Shown: positions 51,470 through 61,433 of the stretch, one piece after another
Numbering within the stretch: the first letter of the stretch is position 1
Layout of the letters: each line of letters begins with the position of its first letter
Assembly: GCF_001590685.1 (NCBI RefSeq)
Contig: NZ_CP014616.1
Span: forward strand, 3,037,001-3,101,000
Reading direction: 5' to 3'
From: Sporosarcina psychrophila
Lineage (GTDB): Bacteria; Bacillota; Bacilli; Bacillales_A; Planococcaceae
Length of the DNA stretch: 64,000 bases
Translations under genes and position numbers: made by a program
Notes under the pieces: generated by a model
What the model was told of the DNA's origin: nothing
Databases searched by the model: none
Seen by the model: only the letters and a program-made list of their open reading frames with translations

Positions 51470-54400
51470 TTATATAGAAATATCTTGTTCAGCAGCCTGA
51501 CTAATTCGCTGTTTCTTAGACTTTCTAAAATAAAGCAATTCATATATACAAGGGATAACAATCAGAGTTAGCAGGGTCGCCATGGCTAATCCACCGATAA
51601 CAACAATCGCGAGACTTTGTGATACTAAACTTCCTGATTCTGCTTGTTTCACTAAAAGTGGAAGCATCGCACAGATAGTTGCAATCGCAGTCATGAAAAT
51701 CGGTCTCATCCTTGTTGCGGTTGCTTCAACAAGCGCATCACGAATAATCATTTTTTGTTCATTTTGTTTTACTCGGTCTAAAAGTACAATCGCATTTGTT
51801 ACGACGATACCAATTAGCATTAATGCTCCTAGAAGTGCCGTGATATCAACTGGTATTCCACTGATAAGAATTCCTAAAATGGCTCCTATTGCAGCTAGTG
51901 GTAGAGAGCAAAGAATAGCGATTGGCGCTTTGATTGACTTAAATGTGATAACCATTATTAAAAATACAATCCCGATGGAAACAAGCATAATGAGAAATAA
52001 ATCTGTAAAATCATCTGCTTGTTGGCTACTTGATCCTCCAACTAGAACATCGACATTCTCCGGAAGATCTATGCCTTTTTTGTCATTGTTATCGCCGGAA
52101 ATTTCTAGATTTAATGCCTTCGAAATTTCCGATAGCTTGGCTGGATCAACTGAAGCTGTTACTCGGAGGTAGGCATCCCCATCTTTATGGAACTGGTTAG
52201 TTGAACGCTCTTCACTTTGTAACTTAGCAATGGATGATACAGGGACAAGACCCGTATCAGTCATGACTGGTATATTTTCTATGTCTTCAGGTGTTTTTGT
52301 ATCTAGGAGAGGTTCTAGAAATACAGTTTTTTGTTTATCATCTAAACTAATCGTTCCAATTGGTGTCTTATTTAACATCACTCCTAACTGTTGTGCAATT
52401 TGTTCGGTGTTTCCTTTTGTTGGGTCTACAACGAGGGAGTATACTGTTTTCTTTTCATCTTGATTGGTCGTAACTTCCTCTACGCCTTCAAGGATCTGTA
52501 CTTTTTCTTTTATAGTAGTTGCCACATCTTCTAAATCTGCTAAATTATCACCTACTACATCAATGATAATATTCGTACTTGCTCCTCCCATCATAAAGGA
52601 AGAGGTAGTTACTTCTAAGAGGGCATCAGGATATTGATCTTTTTTCTTTTCCATTTCTTTTACGATGTGTTCTGTATCATTTTTATCTTCTAATAAAATA
52701 CTGAACGTTGCTTCAGTCTGTGATCCAACCCAGCCATATTGTGCCGCTTCAGCTGGAGAACCTACCTGTGAAAACACATGTTTTACTTCATCCATTTTTT
52801 GAATAGATGACTCCAGTTCCATTGTTTTTTCCTTTACTTTTTCTATTGGTGTATCATTCGGGTAACTTAGCGTGGTCAAGACATAGTCTGCAGAGGAGCT
52901 ATCAACTGCACCTTTTGGGATGACAAAATAAGTAGCGATGGATCCGATGAAAAGGAAGATGGAAATCGAGAAGACAATCCATTTATGGTTTAAGGACCAT
53001 GTAACCATTTTCGGAAAACGAACGGCAGGCTTATATTCAGGCAACTTTGTATTCTTCAATAATCCCGCACTCATTAACGGAACAACCGTCAAAGCGACGA
53101 GCAGAGATGCGAGCAAAGAATAGGTAACCGTTAAAGCGAATGGTAAAAGGAATTCTTGAAGGCCCCCATTTAATAAGCTCATCGGTAAGAATACGGCTAC
53201 TGTTGTTAATGTAGAAGCAGTAATAGCGACTCCTACTTGTTTCGTTGCATCAATAATCATTTGGACGGAGAATTTCTCTGTTTGCATTTTGCGAAAAATA
53301 TTTTCGATGACGACAATACTGTCGTCAACTAGACGCCCAACTGCAACAGCGACACCGCCAAGTGTTAAAATATTCAATGTCACCCCAGACCATGACAGTA
53401 GAAATAGTGTGAAGCAAAGGGATAAAGGAATCGATACAATGGTAATAAAGGTAGAACGGATATTTCGTAGGAAGAGCATAATGACAATCGCTGCAAATAG
53501 TGCGCCAAGGAGTACTTCTTTTATCATCGTGTGAACAGAATTTTCTACCAAATCAGCAGAGGATATATAAATAACAGATTCTTGCTGATTATACTTTTCA
53601 TTGATTTCCTTTGTTACTTTTTCAATTTCTTTGCTAATAGTCACTGCATTGGATTGACTATCCTTTGTGATGCTAATATCTAAGCTATCCTTACCGTTGA
53701 AACGGCTAATGAAATTCGCATCTTTTGTTTCTTCAACCGTTGCAATATCCGCAAGCGTTAAATCAGGTGTAATCGTTAAACCTTTCAATTTTTCGATGCT
53801 TGTTAAATCACCTATTACTTTAATATTACTTGTTTTTCCATCGATCATCTTTTCACCGACAGCTACAGCAGTATTTTGACCTTGAAGAATCCCCATAACC
53901 GCTTGAAGAGAAATCTGATTTTCAGCTAATTTTCCATCATCAATCTTGACTGAAATGATGGAATCTGTAATCCCATAGACATCTACTTTGGAAACCCCTT
54001 TAATTTCTTGATAGAGAGATGGAAGTTTTTCACGTGCAAAATCCAGATTTTCGGTAGTCAAACCTTCATTAAAGCTGACGGCAATGTTAGCAATTGGAAT
54101 CATAGAAGTATTTAGCTGTGAGATTGTCGGCTTGGAGAGATAGAGAGGCAAGGCTACATTGCTTAACGCTTCTTGTACGTCCTGTTTGGCTTGTTTCATA
54201 TCAGTTCCTGCCTCGAAGAACAGATCCACTTTTGAAAATCCATCTCCAGTTGTAGAATAGACGGATGTTTTACCATTTAATCCGGTAATCGCTCTTTCAA
54301 TCGGAATGGTTACTTCGGATTCCATTGTTTTGGAGTCAGTTCCCTGACCCATGGAAATAATAGTGACTTGCGGATTATCGGCAGATGGTAAAAACTCCAT

Positions 54401-54502
54401 AGGTAGTCTAAAATAACTGACGATGCCTATCACTATTATTAAAATGGTTAATGCAGCTACAGCGGCCCTGTTACCAAAAGCCCATTTGGTAAATGTCGAC
54501 AT
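51470..54502 (-). CDS. RND-family exporter, SwrC/AcrB-like
   Basis: The 1010-residue protein has two homologous halves, each with one helix, a large outer loop and five helices. Helix 1 is VAALTILIIVIGIVSYFRLP; then EFLPSADNPQVTIISMGQGT and the helix-4 motif LGGVAVAVGRLVDDSIVVIE with paired Asp for proton transfer; the second half has LLGALMLIGIVVTNAIVLLD and RMRPIFMTAIATICAMLPLL. It is a proton-driven exporter of amphiphiles, surfactants or drugs; in Gram-positives such proteins work without an outer-membrane partner (SwrC in B. subtilis). RBS is AGGAGG. Monocistronic; no regulator adjacent. Confidence 0.92.
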   Translation of the reverse strand: MSTFTKWAFGNRAAVAALTILIIVIGIVSYFRLPMEFLPSADNPQVTIISMGQGTDSKTMESEVTIPIERAITGLNGKTSVYSTTGDGFSKVDLFFEAGTDMKQAKQDVQEALSNVALPLYLSKPTISQLNTSMIPIANIAVSFNEGLTTENLDFAREKLPSLYQEIKGVSKVDVYGITDSIISVKIDDGKLAENQISLQAVMGILQGQNTAVAVGEKMIDGKTSNIKVIGDLTSIEKLKGLTITPDLTLADIATVEETKDANFISRFNGKDSLDISITKDSQSNAVTISKEIEKVTKEINEKYNQQESVIYISSADLVENSVHTMIKEVLLGALFAAIVIMLFLRNIRSTFITIVSIPLSLCFTLFLLSWSGVTLNILTLGGVAVAVGRLVDDSIVVIENIFRKMQTEKFSVQMIIDATKQVGVAITASTLTTVAVFLPMSLLNGGLQEFLLPFALTVTYSLLASLLVALTVVPLMSAGLLKNTKLPEYKPAVRFPKMVTWSLNHKWIVFSISIFLFIGSIATYFVIPKGAVDSSSADYVLTTLSYPNDTPIEKVKEKTMELESSIQKMDEVKHVFSQVGSPAEAAQYGWVGSQTEATFSILLEDKNDTEHIVKEMEKKKDQYPDALLEVTTSSFMMGGASTNIIIDVVGDNLADLEDVATTIKEKVQILEGVEEVTTNQDEKKTVYSLVVDPTKGNTEQIAQQLGVMLNKTPIGTISLDDKQKTVFLEPLLDTKTPEDIENIPVMTDTGLVPVSSIAKLQSEERSTNQFHKDGDAYLRVTASVDPAKLSEISKALNLEISGDNNDKKGIDLPENVDVLVGGSSSQQADDFTDLFLIMLVSIGIVFLIMVITFKSIKAPIAILCSLPLAAIGAILGILISGIPVDITALLGALMLIGIVVTNAIVLLDRVKQNEQKMIIRDALVEATATRMRPIFMTAIATICAMLPLLVKQAESGSLVSQSLAIVVIGGLAMATLLTLIVIPCIYELLYFRKSKKQRISQAAEQDISI

Positions 54503-54755
54503 AGAAAGTCTCCTCCTAAAAACTAAAGTAATTCAAAAAATCTGACTTGAAAGTATATGCTCCCTTCCTTCGTTTTAGTTGCATCTCTATTGTATAAAAT
54601 AGGAATATATTCCACATTGAACCTTAGTATTATCCTTTTCTAAGACCTAAGGCGTAGCGATAATGGGTAGCAGGTTCTCGTTGAATTTCGAATAGTTTCA
54701 GAACCGGATACTTTAAATAAATGATGTGTGGAATAAAGCTCTTTATTACGCAAAA

Positions 54756-54793
54756 AGCAGTATACCTCCCTATTCCAAAGGAAGTATACTGCT
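54756..54793 (-). terminator. Terminator of the pyridoxal kinase gene
   Basis: AGCAGTATACcTCC / GGAaGTATACTGCT with U5 on the minus strand; about 110 bases downstream of the stop at 54904. The 54.5-54.9 kb gap otherwise holds only the RND promoter region. Confidence 0.8.
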
Positions 54794-54903
54794 CTTGTAC
54801 GTATTGTTAAACCATATTGTAGGTCATGATAGATGACAGTCACACTTTCAATTTAGAAACGACTCCGAACATCGGTCGGAATTCCCAGATAACTGTCAAT
54901 CAC

Positions 54904-55755
54904 CTAAAGCAACATTCGCAAAAATTGTTCGAAATTCACGCCTGCCTCGTTCGGAACTTGCTCTTTTGACGTAGCTTCAATCGCAGCGGCTAAAAATGCC
55001 TCCGCAAGCTTCATGGACTCCACTATGTCCTGTCCACGCATCATTCCACCCATTATGACCGATGCAAACAAATCACCAGTTCCCGAATAACTCTCACCAT
55101 TATAGTCACGGATACTATAAAATGAGCGATTTGCATCGATATACATATTGCCTACATAGCGTTTGTTCGCATCTGCTGGCGGCGGATTCAAACCAGTAAT
55201 TATGACGTTCGCCCCTGTTTCATGCTGTAGCTGATGGCCCGCCTCCTCTAGCACCTGAATATAATCTGACTCATTTTGATAGTTCTGTAGCTTCTCATAC
55301 GACAACCCTGTAAGCAAGCAACACTCTGTAATATTTGGCGTAATAATGTCAGCGGACTTCACTAAATCCTTCATACGATCAAGTAACTCGCCTGTAAACA
55401 TTTTATATACCTCGCCCGTATCGCCCATTACCGGATCGACAAGCAGCTTCGTTTCACTCGAATGAAACACGTGTAAAAACTGAAATATGTTATCAATTTG
55501 CTCTTTTCCTGTCACAAAGCCTGTATGTATGCCATCAAAGGTTGCACCAAGCTTTCTCCATTCCTCCACAAAATAGTCCATTTTTGACGTTAAATCCTCA
55601 CAATAAAAGCTTGGATACCCAGTCTGCGCCGTTAAAATCGCAGTTGGCAATGGAACTGCCTGTACACCCATCACTGATAGCACAGGAATTGCAGCCGTTA
55701 ACGAGCACTTCCCAAAAGATGACATATCCTGAATTACAGCAACTTTTTTAATCAC
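54904..55755 (-). CDS. Pyridoxine/pyridoxamine/pyridoxal kinase
   Basis: The GTG at 55755 (MIKKVAVIQDMSSFGKCSLT) is taken as start because AGGTGG precedes it and homologues begin there. The 283-residue ribokinase-fold enzyme has VMGVQAVPLPTAILTAQTGY, DGIHTGFVTG, LLVDPVMGDTGEVY, DIITPNITECCLLTG, NVIITGLN and the anion-hole/catalytic loop YSGTGDLFASVIMGGM. It phosphorylates B6 vitamers in salvage. It is divergent from an ECF S component, an arrangement that predicts B6 uptake plus trapping by phosphorylation. Confidence 0.85.
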   Translation of the reverse strand: MIKKVAVIQDMSSFGKCSLTAAIPVLSVMGVQAVPLPTAILTAQTGYPSFYCEDLTSKMDYFVEEWRKLGATFDGIHTGFVTGKEQIDNIFQFLHVFHSSETKLLVDPVMGDTGEVYKMFTGELLDRMKDLVKSADIITPNITECCLLTGLSYEKLQNYQNESDYIQVLEEAGHQLQHETGANVIITGLNPPPADANKRYVGNMYIDANRSFYSIRDYNGESYSGTGDLFASVIMGGMMRGQDIVESMKLAEAFLAAAIEATSKEQVPNEAGVNFEQFLRMLL

Positions 55756-55955
55756 ATTCGCCACCTAACTAATCCTACTTGTACTCTCTTCATCGTATCA
55801 TAATAATGCAGAGGCGAAAATGCACCAAAAACTATTAATTTACAGACAAAACAATCTGACCCTTTACACTTCAATGAAATTGACACTTTAACAATAGTCA
55901 GCTCTTTGCTAAAGTTAAAGCAACCAAAATATTCATTAAAGTGAGGAAGATGCAG

Positions 55956-56504
55956 ATGCAAAATATACAAAAACAAGCCTATATAAAACCACGAACGAAA
56001 ACATTTGATTTAGTCATTACCGCAATTTTAGCAGCACTTATTTTCACCGCAACATTGATTAATATTAAGTTACCATTCGGGCAAGGTGGACTGATTCACT
56101 TAGGGACATCTATGCTTTTCATGGCAGCGATTTTATTCGGTCCTAAAAAAGGGGCACTTGCTGGAGCAATCGGAATGGGCTTATTCGATATCTTAGGTGG
56201 CTGGGCAATTTGGGCACCAACGACAATTATCTCCCGCGCATTACAAGGCTTAATTGTCGGGAAAATCGCTTGGTCTAATGGCCATAGAGGCGACAATATG
56301 GGGTTAAACATTTTGGGAGCAGTTGTTTCAATGCCCGTGATGATTGCAGTGTACTATATCGGGCAAGCGATTATGTTCAAAAGCTGGATTGCTCCTATGG
56401 CATCAATTCCTGGAGACATCATCCAAAACGTTGTAGGTTTACTTATCGCGATTCCAGTATGTATCGCACTGAAAAAAACACCGTACTTCAAAAAGAAATT
56501 TTAA
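55956..56504 (+). CDS. ECF transporter S component, predicted vitamin B6 uptake
   Basis: The start at ATG 55956 has GAGGAAG six bases upstream. The 182-residue membrane protein has about six helices: VITAILAALIFTATLINIKL, QGGLIHLGTSMLFMAAILFG, KGALAGAIGMGLFDILGGWA, TTIISRALQGLIVGKIAWSN, GAVVSMPVMIAVYYIGQAIM, GDIIQNVVGLLIAIPVCIAL. This is the DUF1393/ECF-S pattern (A-x3-A near helix 1). S components bind a vitamin and use the shared EcfAAT module encoded elsewhere. Specificity for pyridoxine (PdxU type) is inferred from the divergent pyridoxal kinase. Confidence 0.82.
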   Translation: MQNIQKQAYIKPRTKTFDLVITAILAALIFTATLINIKLPFGQGGLIHLGTSMLFMAAILFGPKKGALAGAIGMGLFDILGGWAIWAPTTIISRALQGLIVGKIAWSNGHRGDNMGLNILGAVVSMPVMIAVYYIGQAIMFKSWIAPMASIPGDIIQNVVGLLIAIPVCIALKKTPYFKKKF

Positions 56505-56515
56505 AACGTACAACA

Positions 56516-56565
56516 GAAGCACGCCATCTCGCTGTTTTGCTGACAGCATAGATGGCGTGCTTCTA
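56516..56565 (+). terminator. Terminator of the ECF S-component gene
   Basis: AGAAGCACGCCATCT / AGATGGCGTGCTTCT, a perfect 15-bp inverted repeat, followed by ATTTTTCT, 12 bases past the stop. A lone right-end scrap of the GGTACC element (CAGGTACCTAAAATTC, 56590) lies between here and the MFS stop. Confidence 0.92.
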
Positions 56566-56607
56566 TTTTTCTAAAATACAATTCAAAACAGGTACCTAAA
56601 ATTCACT

Positions 56608-57995
56608 TTAACTTGTCTTTTTCGGCGTGAACCATGTGATAATGAACACTATTATAGAGATAACAAACATATAGAAGTACGTGTTACTCGCCGCACTACT
56701 ATAACCTGTCGTAGATTCTAAAGAAACATTCAATAATTGAATAGAATAAATCGTCATGATAACTGCTGTACCAATTGCTCCAGCTAGTTGGCGAATTGTG
56801 TTATTAATCGCCGATCCATGAGAGGCTAATTCTCTTGGTAATGCATTTAAAGCAGCTGTGTTTAACGGCATCGTAATAAACGCCAAACCAATACGTAATA
56901 AAATTGTACGAACTAAAATATATGCTGTTGTTGTTTCTGGTGATAAATCAATAACTGCATACATCGATATCGCAATTAAACCCGTTCCTAAAATGAATAA
57001 AGGTTTTGCCCCATATTTATCGAATAGCTTACCTCCTACTGGGGAATGCGTTGCATTGATAATAGCTCCCGGAAATAATAACAATCCTGCTTCAAGTGCT
57101 GTAAACCCTCGTCCATCCTGCAAATAAATCGGCAGTAATATTAAATCGGCATACATTAAAATTGTAATCGCAATATTAACTACTGTCGTCATAGTAAATA
57201 TTTTAAATTTGAAGACATTTAAATTCAATAAAGGTTCAGTAGCCTTTATTTGTCGATGACAGAACAATATCGTTACAAGCAAACCTCCGACAATTGATGT
57301 AATAACGATTAAATCATCCCACCCTCGGCTGCCTGCACTGCTAAAGCCAAATAGAACGAATCCAAAGCCAACAGTTGAGTAAATCACACTGACTGTGTCG
57401 AGCTTTTCTTTTGACGACGTTTCAGCAACATTAACTAAATACTTACTTGCTATAATAATAATCAATGTTACGAAAGGAATCATGATGATAAATAACCATC
57501 GCCAAGATAAATACTCTAAAATAAATCCTGCTAATGTTGGTGCAATTGCTGGCCCAAAAATAATGGCGAAGCCAACATTCCCCATAATTGTGCCACGTTT
57601 TTCCGGAGGGTATAAATATACAATGACAGTCATCATTAATGGAATGATAATACCAGCACCCACAGCTTGAACCATTCTACCTGTTAATAGTACACCAAAA
57701 TTATTCGCACATGCTGCGACAATAGAGCCGATTAGTAAAATAACAATGAGCTGATAAATAACTGACGTGTTGAAAAACGTTTCATTAAGTAAGCTGTAAT
57801 GAGTACTAACACACCGTTTACAAGCATAAAGCCTGTGGCTAACCATTGAATCGTTGCAGCATTCACATCAAAAACAACCATTAAATCACTAAATGCAACG
57901 TTTAACAATGTTTGATTTAATGTAGAAAAAAAGGTTCCTGTTATCATGATGATAAGTAGCAATTTTTTAGTACTACTCGATATTTCATTTTGCAT
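56608..57995 (-). pseudogene. MFS (DHA2) exporter with one frameshift
   Basis: Frame A from ATG 57995 (behind AGGGAGGG) gives helices 1-2: LLLIIMITGTFFSTLNQTLL, FDVNAATIQWLATGFMLVNG, LMKRFSTRQLFISSLLFY, then stops at 57732. Frame B resumes with LIGSIVAACANNFGVLLTGR, MVQAVGAGIIIPLMMTV, YPPEKRG, and continues to 56608. The two overlap at 57735-57760; a one-base deletion in a TTGTTATTTT stretch explains it (1388 nt, one short of 463 codons). Family: 14-helix DHA2 drug/proton antiporter (EmrB/QacA type). It may be inactive, or the break may be a sequencing error. Its likely TetR regulator is across an inserted IS. Confidence 0.85.
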
Positions 57996-58353
57996 ATAAA
58001 ATCCCTCCCCATATAGTACCTGTTATCGACGAATTGTCTAAAAAACAGCATAGCAGAAGAAGAAAAAAACCCATATACAATCAGGTCATTTTTGTCGATT
58101 AGCAGAAAATTAAATATAAAAAGGCTATGTTAAAGGGAAAGGTTGATTAATCTTAAAACGGAATGAAGAACACACTTCACATAATTAAAAAATGTTTAAC
58201 CTCAATTGGATATTTATGTTAAAATAAATCTAAAGATTGTGAATAAAAGTATTGCCACTAACGAAGCGGTTTAGTGAAAGAAGAGTTTCATGTATATAAA
58301 TAAAAAAACCTTCCTTTTCTACATCTATCTAAAAAAGGACATGGGGGATTAGA

Positions 58354-59370
58354 ATGAGACGTTTGATAAACTTTTCAATTTTGTTGTTAATGGTTATTTT
58401 TATATCTGGTTGTACAGAAGTTAAAGAACAAAACAAAGGAATACAAGAAGAGGAACATGAGAAAGTGGATGATGACAATACTCCTATTGAAACCACTTAC
58501 TATTTTTCATATAAAGGACAGGAATTTAAGATTATATCATTTTTTGATGAAGTGTTGGAATACGCAAGAATAATTAGTGAGAAACCTGAACTTGATAAAA
58601 ATGCTATCTATACAGAGCATGTTTTGGAACCATTTAAAGATAAATCCTCTCTTCATTATTTACAGTTAGGAGTAACAAAGAATGACCCTCTTAGACCAAC
58701 TTCTCAAGTAGAACAACTGAAAAAAAATACAAATGAGCTACTTAAAAAACAAGAACAAATCAATCAATGGATTGAAGAAGCAATATTGGAATCAGCTGAG
58801 CTATTATCATCGGGTTCAAATACATCAATTTATCTATTTCCAGTTAATCCTGAAAACGGGTGGACGACGTATAGTCTGAATGGAGTGGGAGGCTTTGCTT
58901 ATTTTGGTGATAACGTTTTACTAATGATTGACCCTACTGCATCAAAAGAAGTTATTAAATATGCCATGGCTCACGAATATCACCATACCGTCAATATGAC
59001 TTTAAACGGCGAACAAAGTGTAAATAGCGTATTAGATTCAATAATTACAGAAGGGAAAGCAGATTCTTTTGCTACTACTCTCTATCCTGAGATAAGTCCT
59101 CCGTGGATACAAACTCTACCAGAGGATGTAGCAGCTAGGGTTTTAGATGAATTACGTATAAATGGTAATTCTACTGATTATAAAATTTACAATCGGTTTG
59201 TTTATGGTTACCCAGCTAAAGATATTCCACTATGGTCGAATTACAAAATAGGTTATCAAATCAATGAAAGCTTCATTGAAAACAACCCAGATAGTTCAAT
59301 ATTGGAATGGACAAAAACGAATGCAGAGGAAATAGTCAGTAAAAGTAAATATAAAGATAAAATATTTTAA
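58354..59370 (+). CDS. DUF2268-type lipoprotein, predicted zinc metalloprotease (IS passenger)
   Basis: The 338-residue protein has a lipoprotein signal (MRRLINFSILLLMVIFISGC, lipobox ISGC) and an acidic linker (about 25-50). A helical/strand domain follows with the metal motif MAHEYHHTVNM (HExxH, about residue 210) and, 30 residues on, ITEGKADSFATTLYPE, whose Glu is the likely third ligand. YLFPVNPENGW and GGFAYFGDNVLLMID match the DUF2268 'predicted Zn-dependent protease' pattern. It is outward facing and lipid anchored. It lies inside the IS1595 element between left end and transposase. RBS is GGGGG. Substrate unknown. Confidence 0.8.
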   Translation: MRRLINFSILLLMVIFISGCTEVKEQNKGIQEEEHEKVDDDNTPIETTYYFSYKGQEFKIISFFDEVLEYARIISEKPELDKNAIYTEHVLEPFKDKSSLHYLQLGVTKNDPLRPTSQVEQLKKNTNELLKKQEQINQWIEEAILESAELLSSGSNTSIYLFPVNPENGWTTYSLNGVGGFAYFGDNVLLMIDPTASKEVIKYAMAHEYHHTVNMTLNGEQSVNSVLDSIITEGKADSFATTLYPEISPPWIQTLPEDVAARVLDELRINGNSTDYKIYNRFVYGYPAKDIPLWSNYKIGYQINESFIENNPDSSILEWTKTNAEEIVSKSKYKDKIF

Positions 59371-59527
59371 TAAAAATCCGAAGCCAAATCATTGATATGA
59401 TAATTTTTACTATATGGATTAACAATCCTGATTCAACTGTCGAGGCTTTAGCAAAAAAACAGACACCAAAATACCGAGAGTTTGGATATATTTTTCAGGC
59501 TCTTTTTTATGTGCTTTATCATTCCAT

Positions 59528-60550
59528 TTAGAATGCAAAGTTTCTCAGTCTCAACTTATCTGCGGTTTCCCAAGTTCCATGAACACTTGCCAAGATAAGC
59601 ATTTGCTTTTTCTTGCTCAAATCACTTTCCATTTTTCTATTGTCGAGGAATTGAAACCACACTAAATACAGTTGTAAATACTTCGTAGAAACACCATTGA
59701 AGCGACTTATCCATTTCTTTAAACGGGAATGGTAATTATTAATATTATTGAGGTGGTATATGCCCTTCTTTACATATTCTTTCTTACTAGCGTTTATGAT
59801 GATGTGTTCCACATCGTTAGTAGATGTGTAAGATTTGTAAGAATTGTGAGCATCGGAAATAAGCACCGTATCATTCTTAAAATGCGATGTAAGGGCGTTA
59901 TCAATTTGTTCCATTAGAATTCTACCTGAACCGACTCGTTTTGAAAGGGTTGTTTTGTTTCGGTCTCTAGCTACTAATACACAGACTTGTTCATTAGAAA
60001 TACCTCTTTTGGTAGCAGAACCGCCACGTTTTCTTGGTTTGCGATTCGGAATAACTCTTCGTCCTTTATAACTTTCTAAGAAGTATGTTTCATCTACCTC
60101 TACTATTCCTTCAAATATACCGATACTTTCTTTTGCAAGAGCAGACAACACTTTATGCCTCCAGTAAAAAGCAGTTACATGAGTGATGCCAATTTGAGAA
60201 GCTGTTTCACGAAGTGATTGACCATTCAACATACATTCAATAAATGGAATCCATTTGTGTGCCTTTTTCGAACGATACATAGGGGAATTGGTTAAATCAC
60301 AACTTAATTTATGACAGTCTTTGCACTTATAACGTTGGCGACCGTCTCGCTTCCCGTAACGAACCACTGATGTACTTCCACAATGCCGGCAATGAAAACC
60401 GTGTGAAAACTTCCTTTCTCTCAATTCACCAATTAAAGCACCTTGTTGTGAGGATGAGGGCGAGAAATGACGAGTTAGATAATGTAAAATGTATTCTTTG
60501 TCCTTATCATTTAGAGAAGAAATATTACTTATTATGTTTGTTAAAGTCAT
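59528..60550 (-). CDS. IS1595-family transposase
   Basis: The 340-residue protein has an N-terminal zinc ribbon (about 50-85: FHCRHCGSTSVVRYGKRDGR, YKCKDCHK) followed by a winged helix (CMLNGQSLRETASQIGITHV). The ISXO2-type DDE domain has the first Asp in VEVDETYFLESYKGRR, the second in VLISDAHNSYKSY, and Asn/His-Glu-like KGIYHLNNINNYHSRLK near the end. It looks intact. It catalyses movement of the element bounded at 58123 and 60638. Confidence 0.93.
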   Translation of the reverse strand: MTLTNIISNISSLNDKDKEYILHYLTRHFSPSSSQQGALIGELRERKFSHGFHCRHCGSTSVVRYGKRDGRQRYKCKDCHKLSCDLTNSPMYRSKKAHKWIPFIECMLNGQSLRETASQIGITHVTAFYWRHKVLSALAKESIGIFEGIVEVDETYFLESYKGRRVIPNRKPRKRGGSATKRGISNEQVCVLVARDRNKTTLSKRVGSGRILMEQIDNALTSHFKNDTVLISDAHNSYKSYTSTNDVEHIIINASKKEYVKKGIYHLNNINNYHSRLKKWISRFNGVSTKYLQLYLVWFQFLDNRKMESDLSKKKQMLILASVHGTWETADKLRLRNFAF

Positions 60551-60659
60551 TTAAATTGCCCCTTTTGTAAGATATACAGTCAGGATATTACAAAAGAGGA
60601 CAATTTATTCAAAATCAACCACTAACTTTAACATAGCCTATAAAAAAGGAATAATTTAA

Positions 60660-61199
60660 ATGACTTTTAAAGAAGGTTCTCGTCCCATACGTACACAGGA
60701 AATGCTTAAGGAAGCCCTACTAACACTTTTACAAGAAGGTCACTTACTACACCAAATTTCTATCCAAAAATTAACAAAGAGAGCGAATTTGAACCGGACC
60801 ACTTTTTATTTACACTATCAAAATATCAATGAGTTGAAGGAACATTTGGTAAGTGATATTTTACACGTGCTAACTGACAAAATAGAAAACTTAACTTCCA
60901 TTTTTGATAGGAATCGAAAAGAGCACTTGATACAGCTATTGGATTATCTTCTTGATCAAAGAAATTACATACTTGCTTTAGTACAGTTTGAACAGGTTGA
61001 AAAACATTTACTTTTGTTGATGAAAGATTTAATAGTAACCCGCAGAAATCAATCTAAAAATAGTGGAAGAAAAATCATTGTAGATACAGATATTAAAGCT
61101 GCCTCTATTATTGGTGTCATTATATGGTGGTTAAAAGATGGCCTATACCTGGATTCAGCGTATATCGCAGAGCAAATTAATCTCATGAATCAATCTTAA
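60660..61199 (+). CDS. TetR/AcrR family regulator
   Basis: The 179-residue protein has an N-terminal DNA-binding part RTQEMLKEALLTLLQEGHLL, IQKLTKRANLNRTTFYLHYQ (HTH) and a C-terminal helical domain of the TetR_C type found in YxbF/DhaS-like regulators. RBS AAGGA lies right after the IS target duplication, so the element inserted 13 bases upstream of the start and must have cut its promoter. Before insertion it stood divergent from the MFS exporter gene, the usual regulator-pump pair. Confidence 0.85.
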   Translation: MTFKEGSRPIRTQEMLKEALLTLLQEGHLLHQISIQKLTKRANLNRTTFYLHYQNINELKEHLVSDILHVLTDKIENLTSIFDRNRKEHLIQLLDYLLDQRNYILALVQFEQVEKHLLLLMKDLIVTRRNQSKNSGRKIIVDTDIKAASIIGVIIWWLKDGLYLDSAYIAEQINLMNQS

Positions 61200-61223
61200 T
61201 TTTATTATCTATTAAAAATATGA

Positions 61224-61259
61224 AATGCCAAAACATTGATTGCACAACGTTTTGGCATT
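61224..61259 (+). terminator. Hairpin after the second TetR gene
   Basis: AATGCCAAAAC / GTTTTGGCATT with a 14-nt loop, 24 bases past the stop. The T-run is poor, so efficiency is uncertain. Confidence 0.6.
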
Positions 61260-61288
61260 GATTTAGATTCTTGATAGCAACTTGCCAT

Positions 61289-61345
61289 GGTACCTGTGTC
61301 AGTTACAAAGACCAACAATTAACACACCCGAATAAACAAACAAAT
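61289..61345. repeat. Left part of a GGTACC element
   Basis: GGTACCTGTGTCAGTTACAA AGACCAACAATTAACACAC; the match ends near 61345 without the right half. Confidence 0.7.
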
Positions 61346-61433
61346 GCATTTTATGGTAAAATTACTATAAATCTAAATACTCTATAATCACTTCTTACAC
61401 AATAGATCAGCATTACGTAAGGGGGAAAAGTAA

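Larger units (their letters stand above)
58123..60638. mobile_element. Complete IS1595-family element with passenger gene and 8-bp target duplication
   Basis: The left end GGCTATGTTAAAGGGAAAGG TTGATT (58123 on) and the right end on the other strand GGCTATGTTAAAGTTAGTGG TTGATT match in 21 of 26 positions. The flanks are TATAAAAA at 58115-58122 and TATAAAAA at 60639-60646, a perfect 8-bp duplication, the size usual for IS1595. Length is 2516 bp. Inside are a lipoprotein gene (58354-59370, plus) and the transposase (59528-60550, minus), which converge. Typical IS1595 elements without cargo are about 1 kb. Confidence 0.9.

Noticed and set aside
51582..52172. 196-residue plus-strand frame inside the RND gene
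   Set aside because: Antisense shadow of a strongly conserved exporter; no ribosome binding site.
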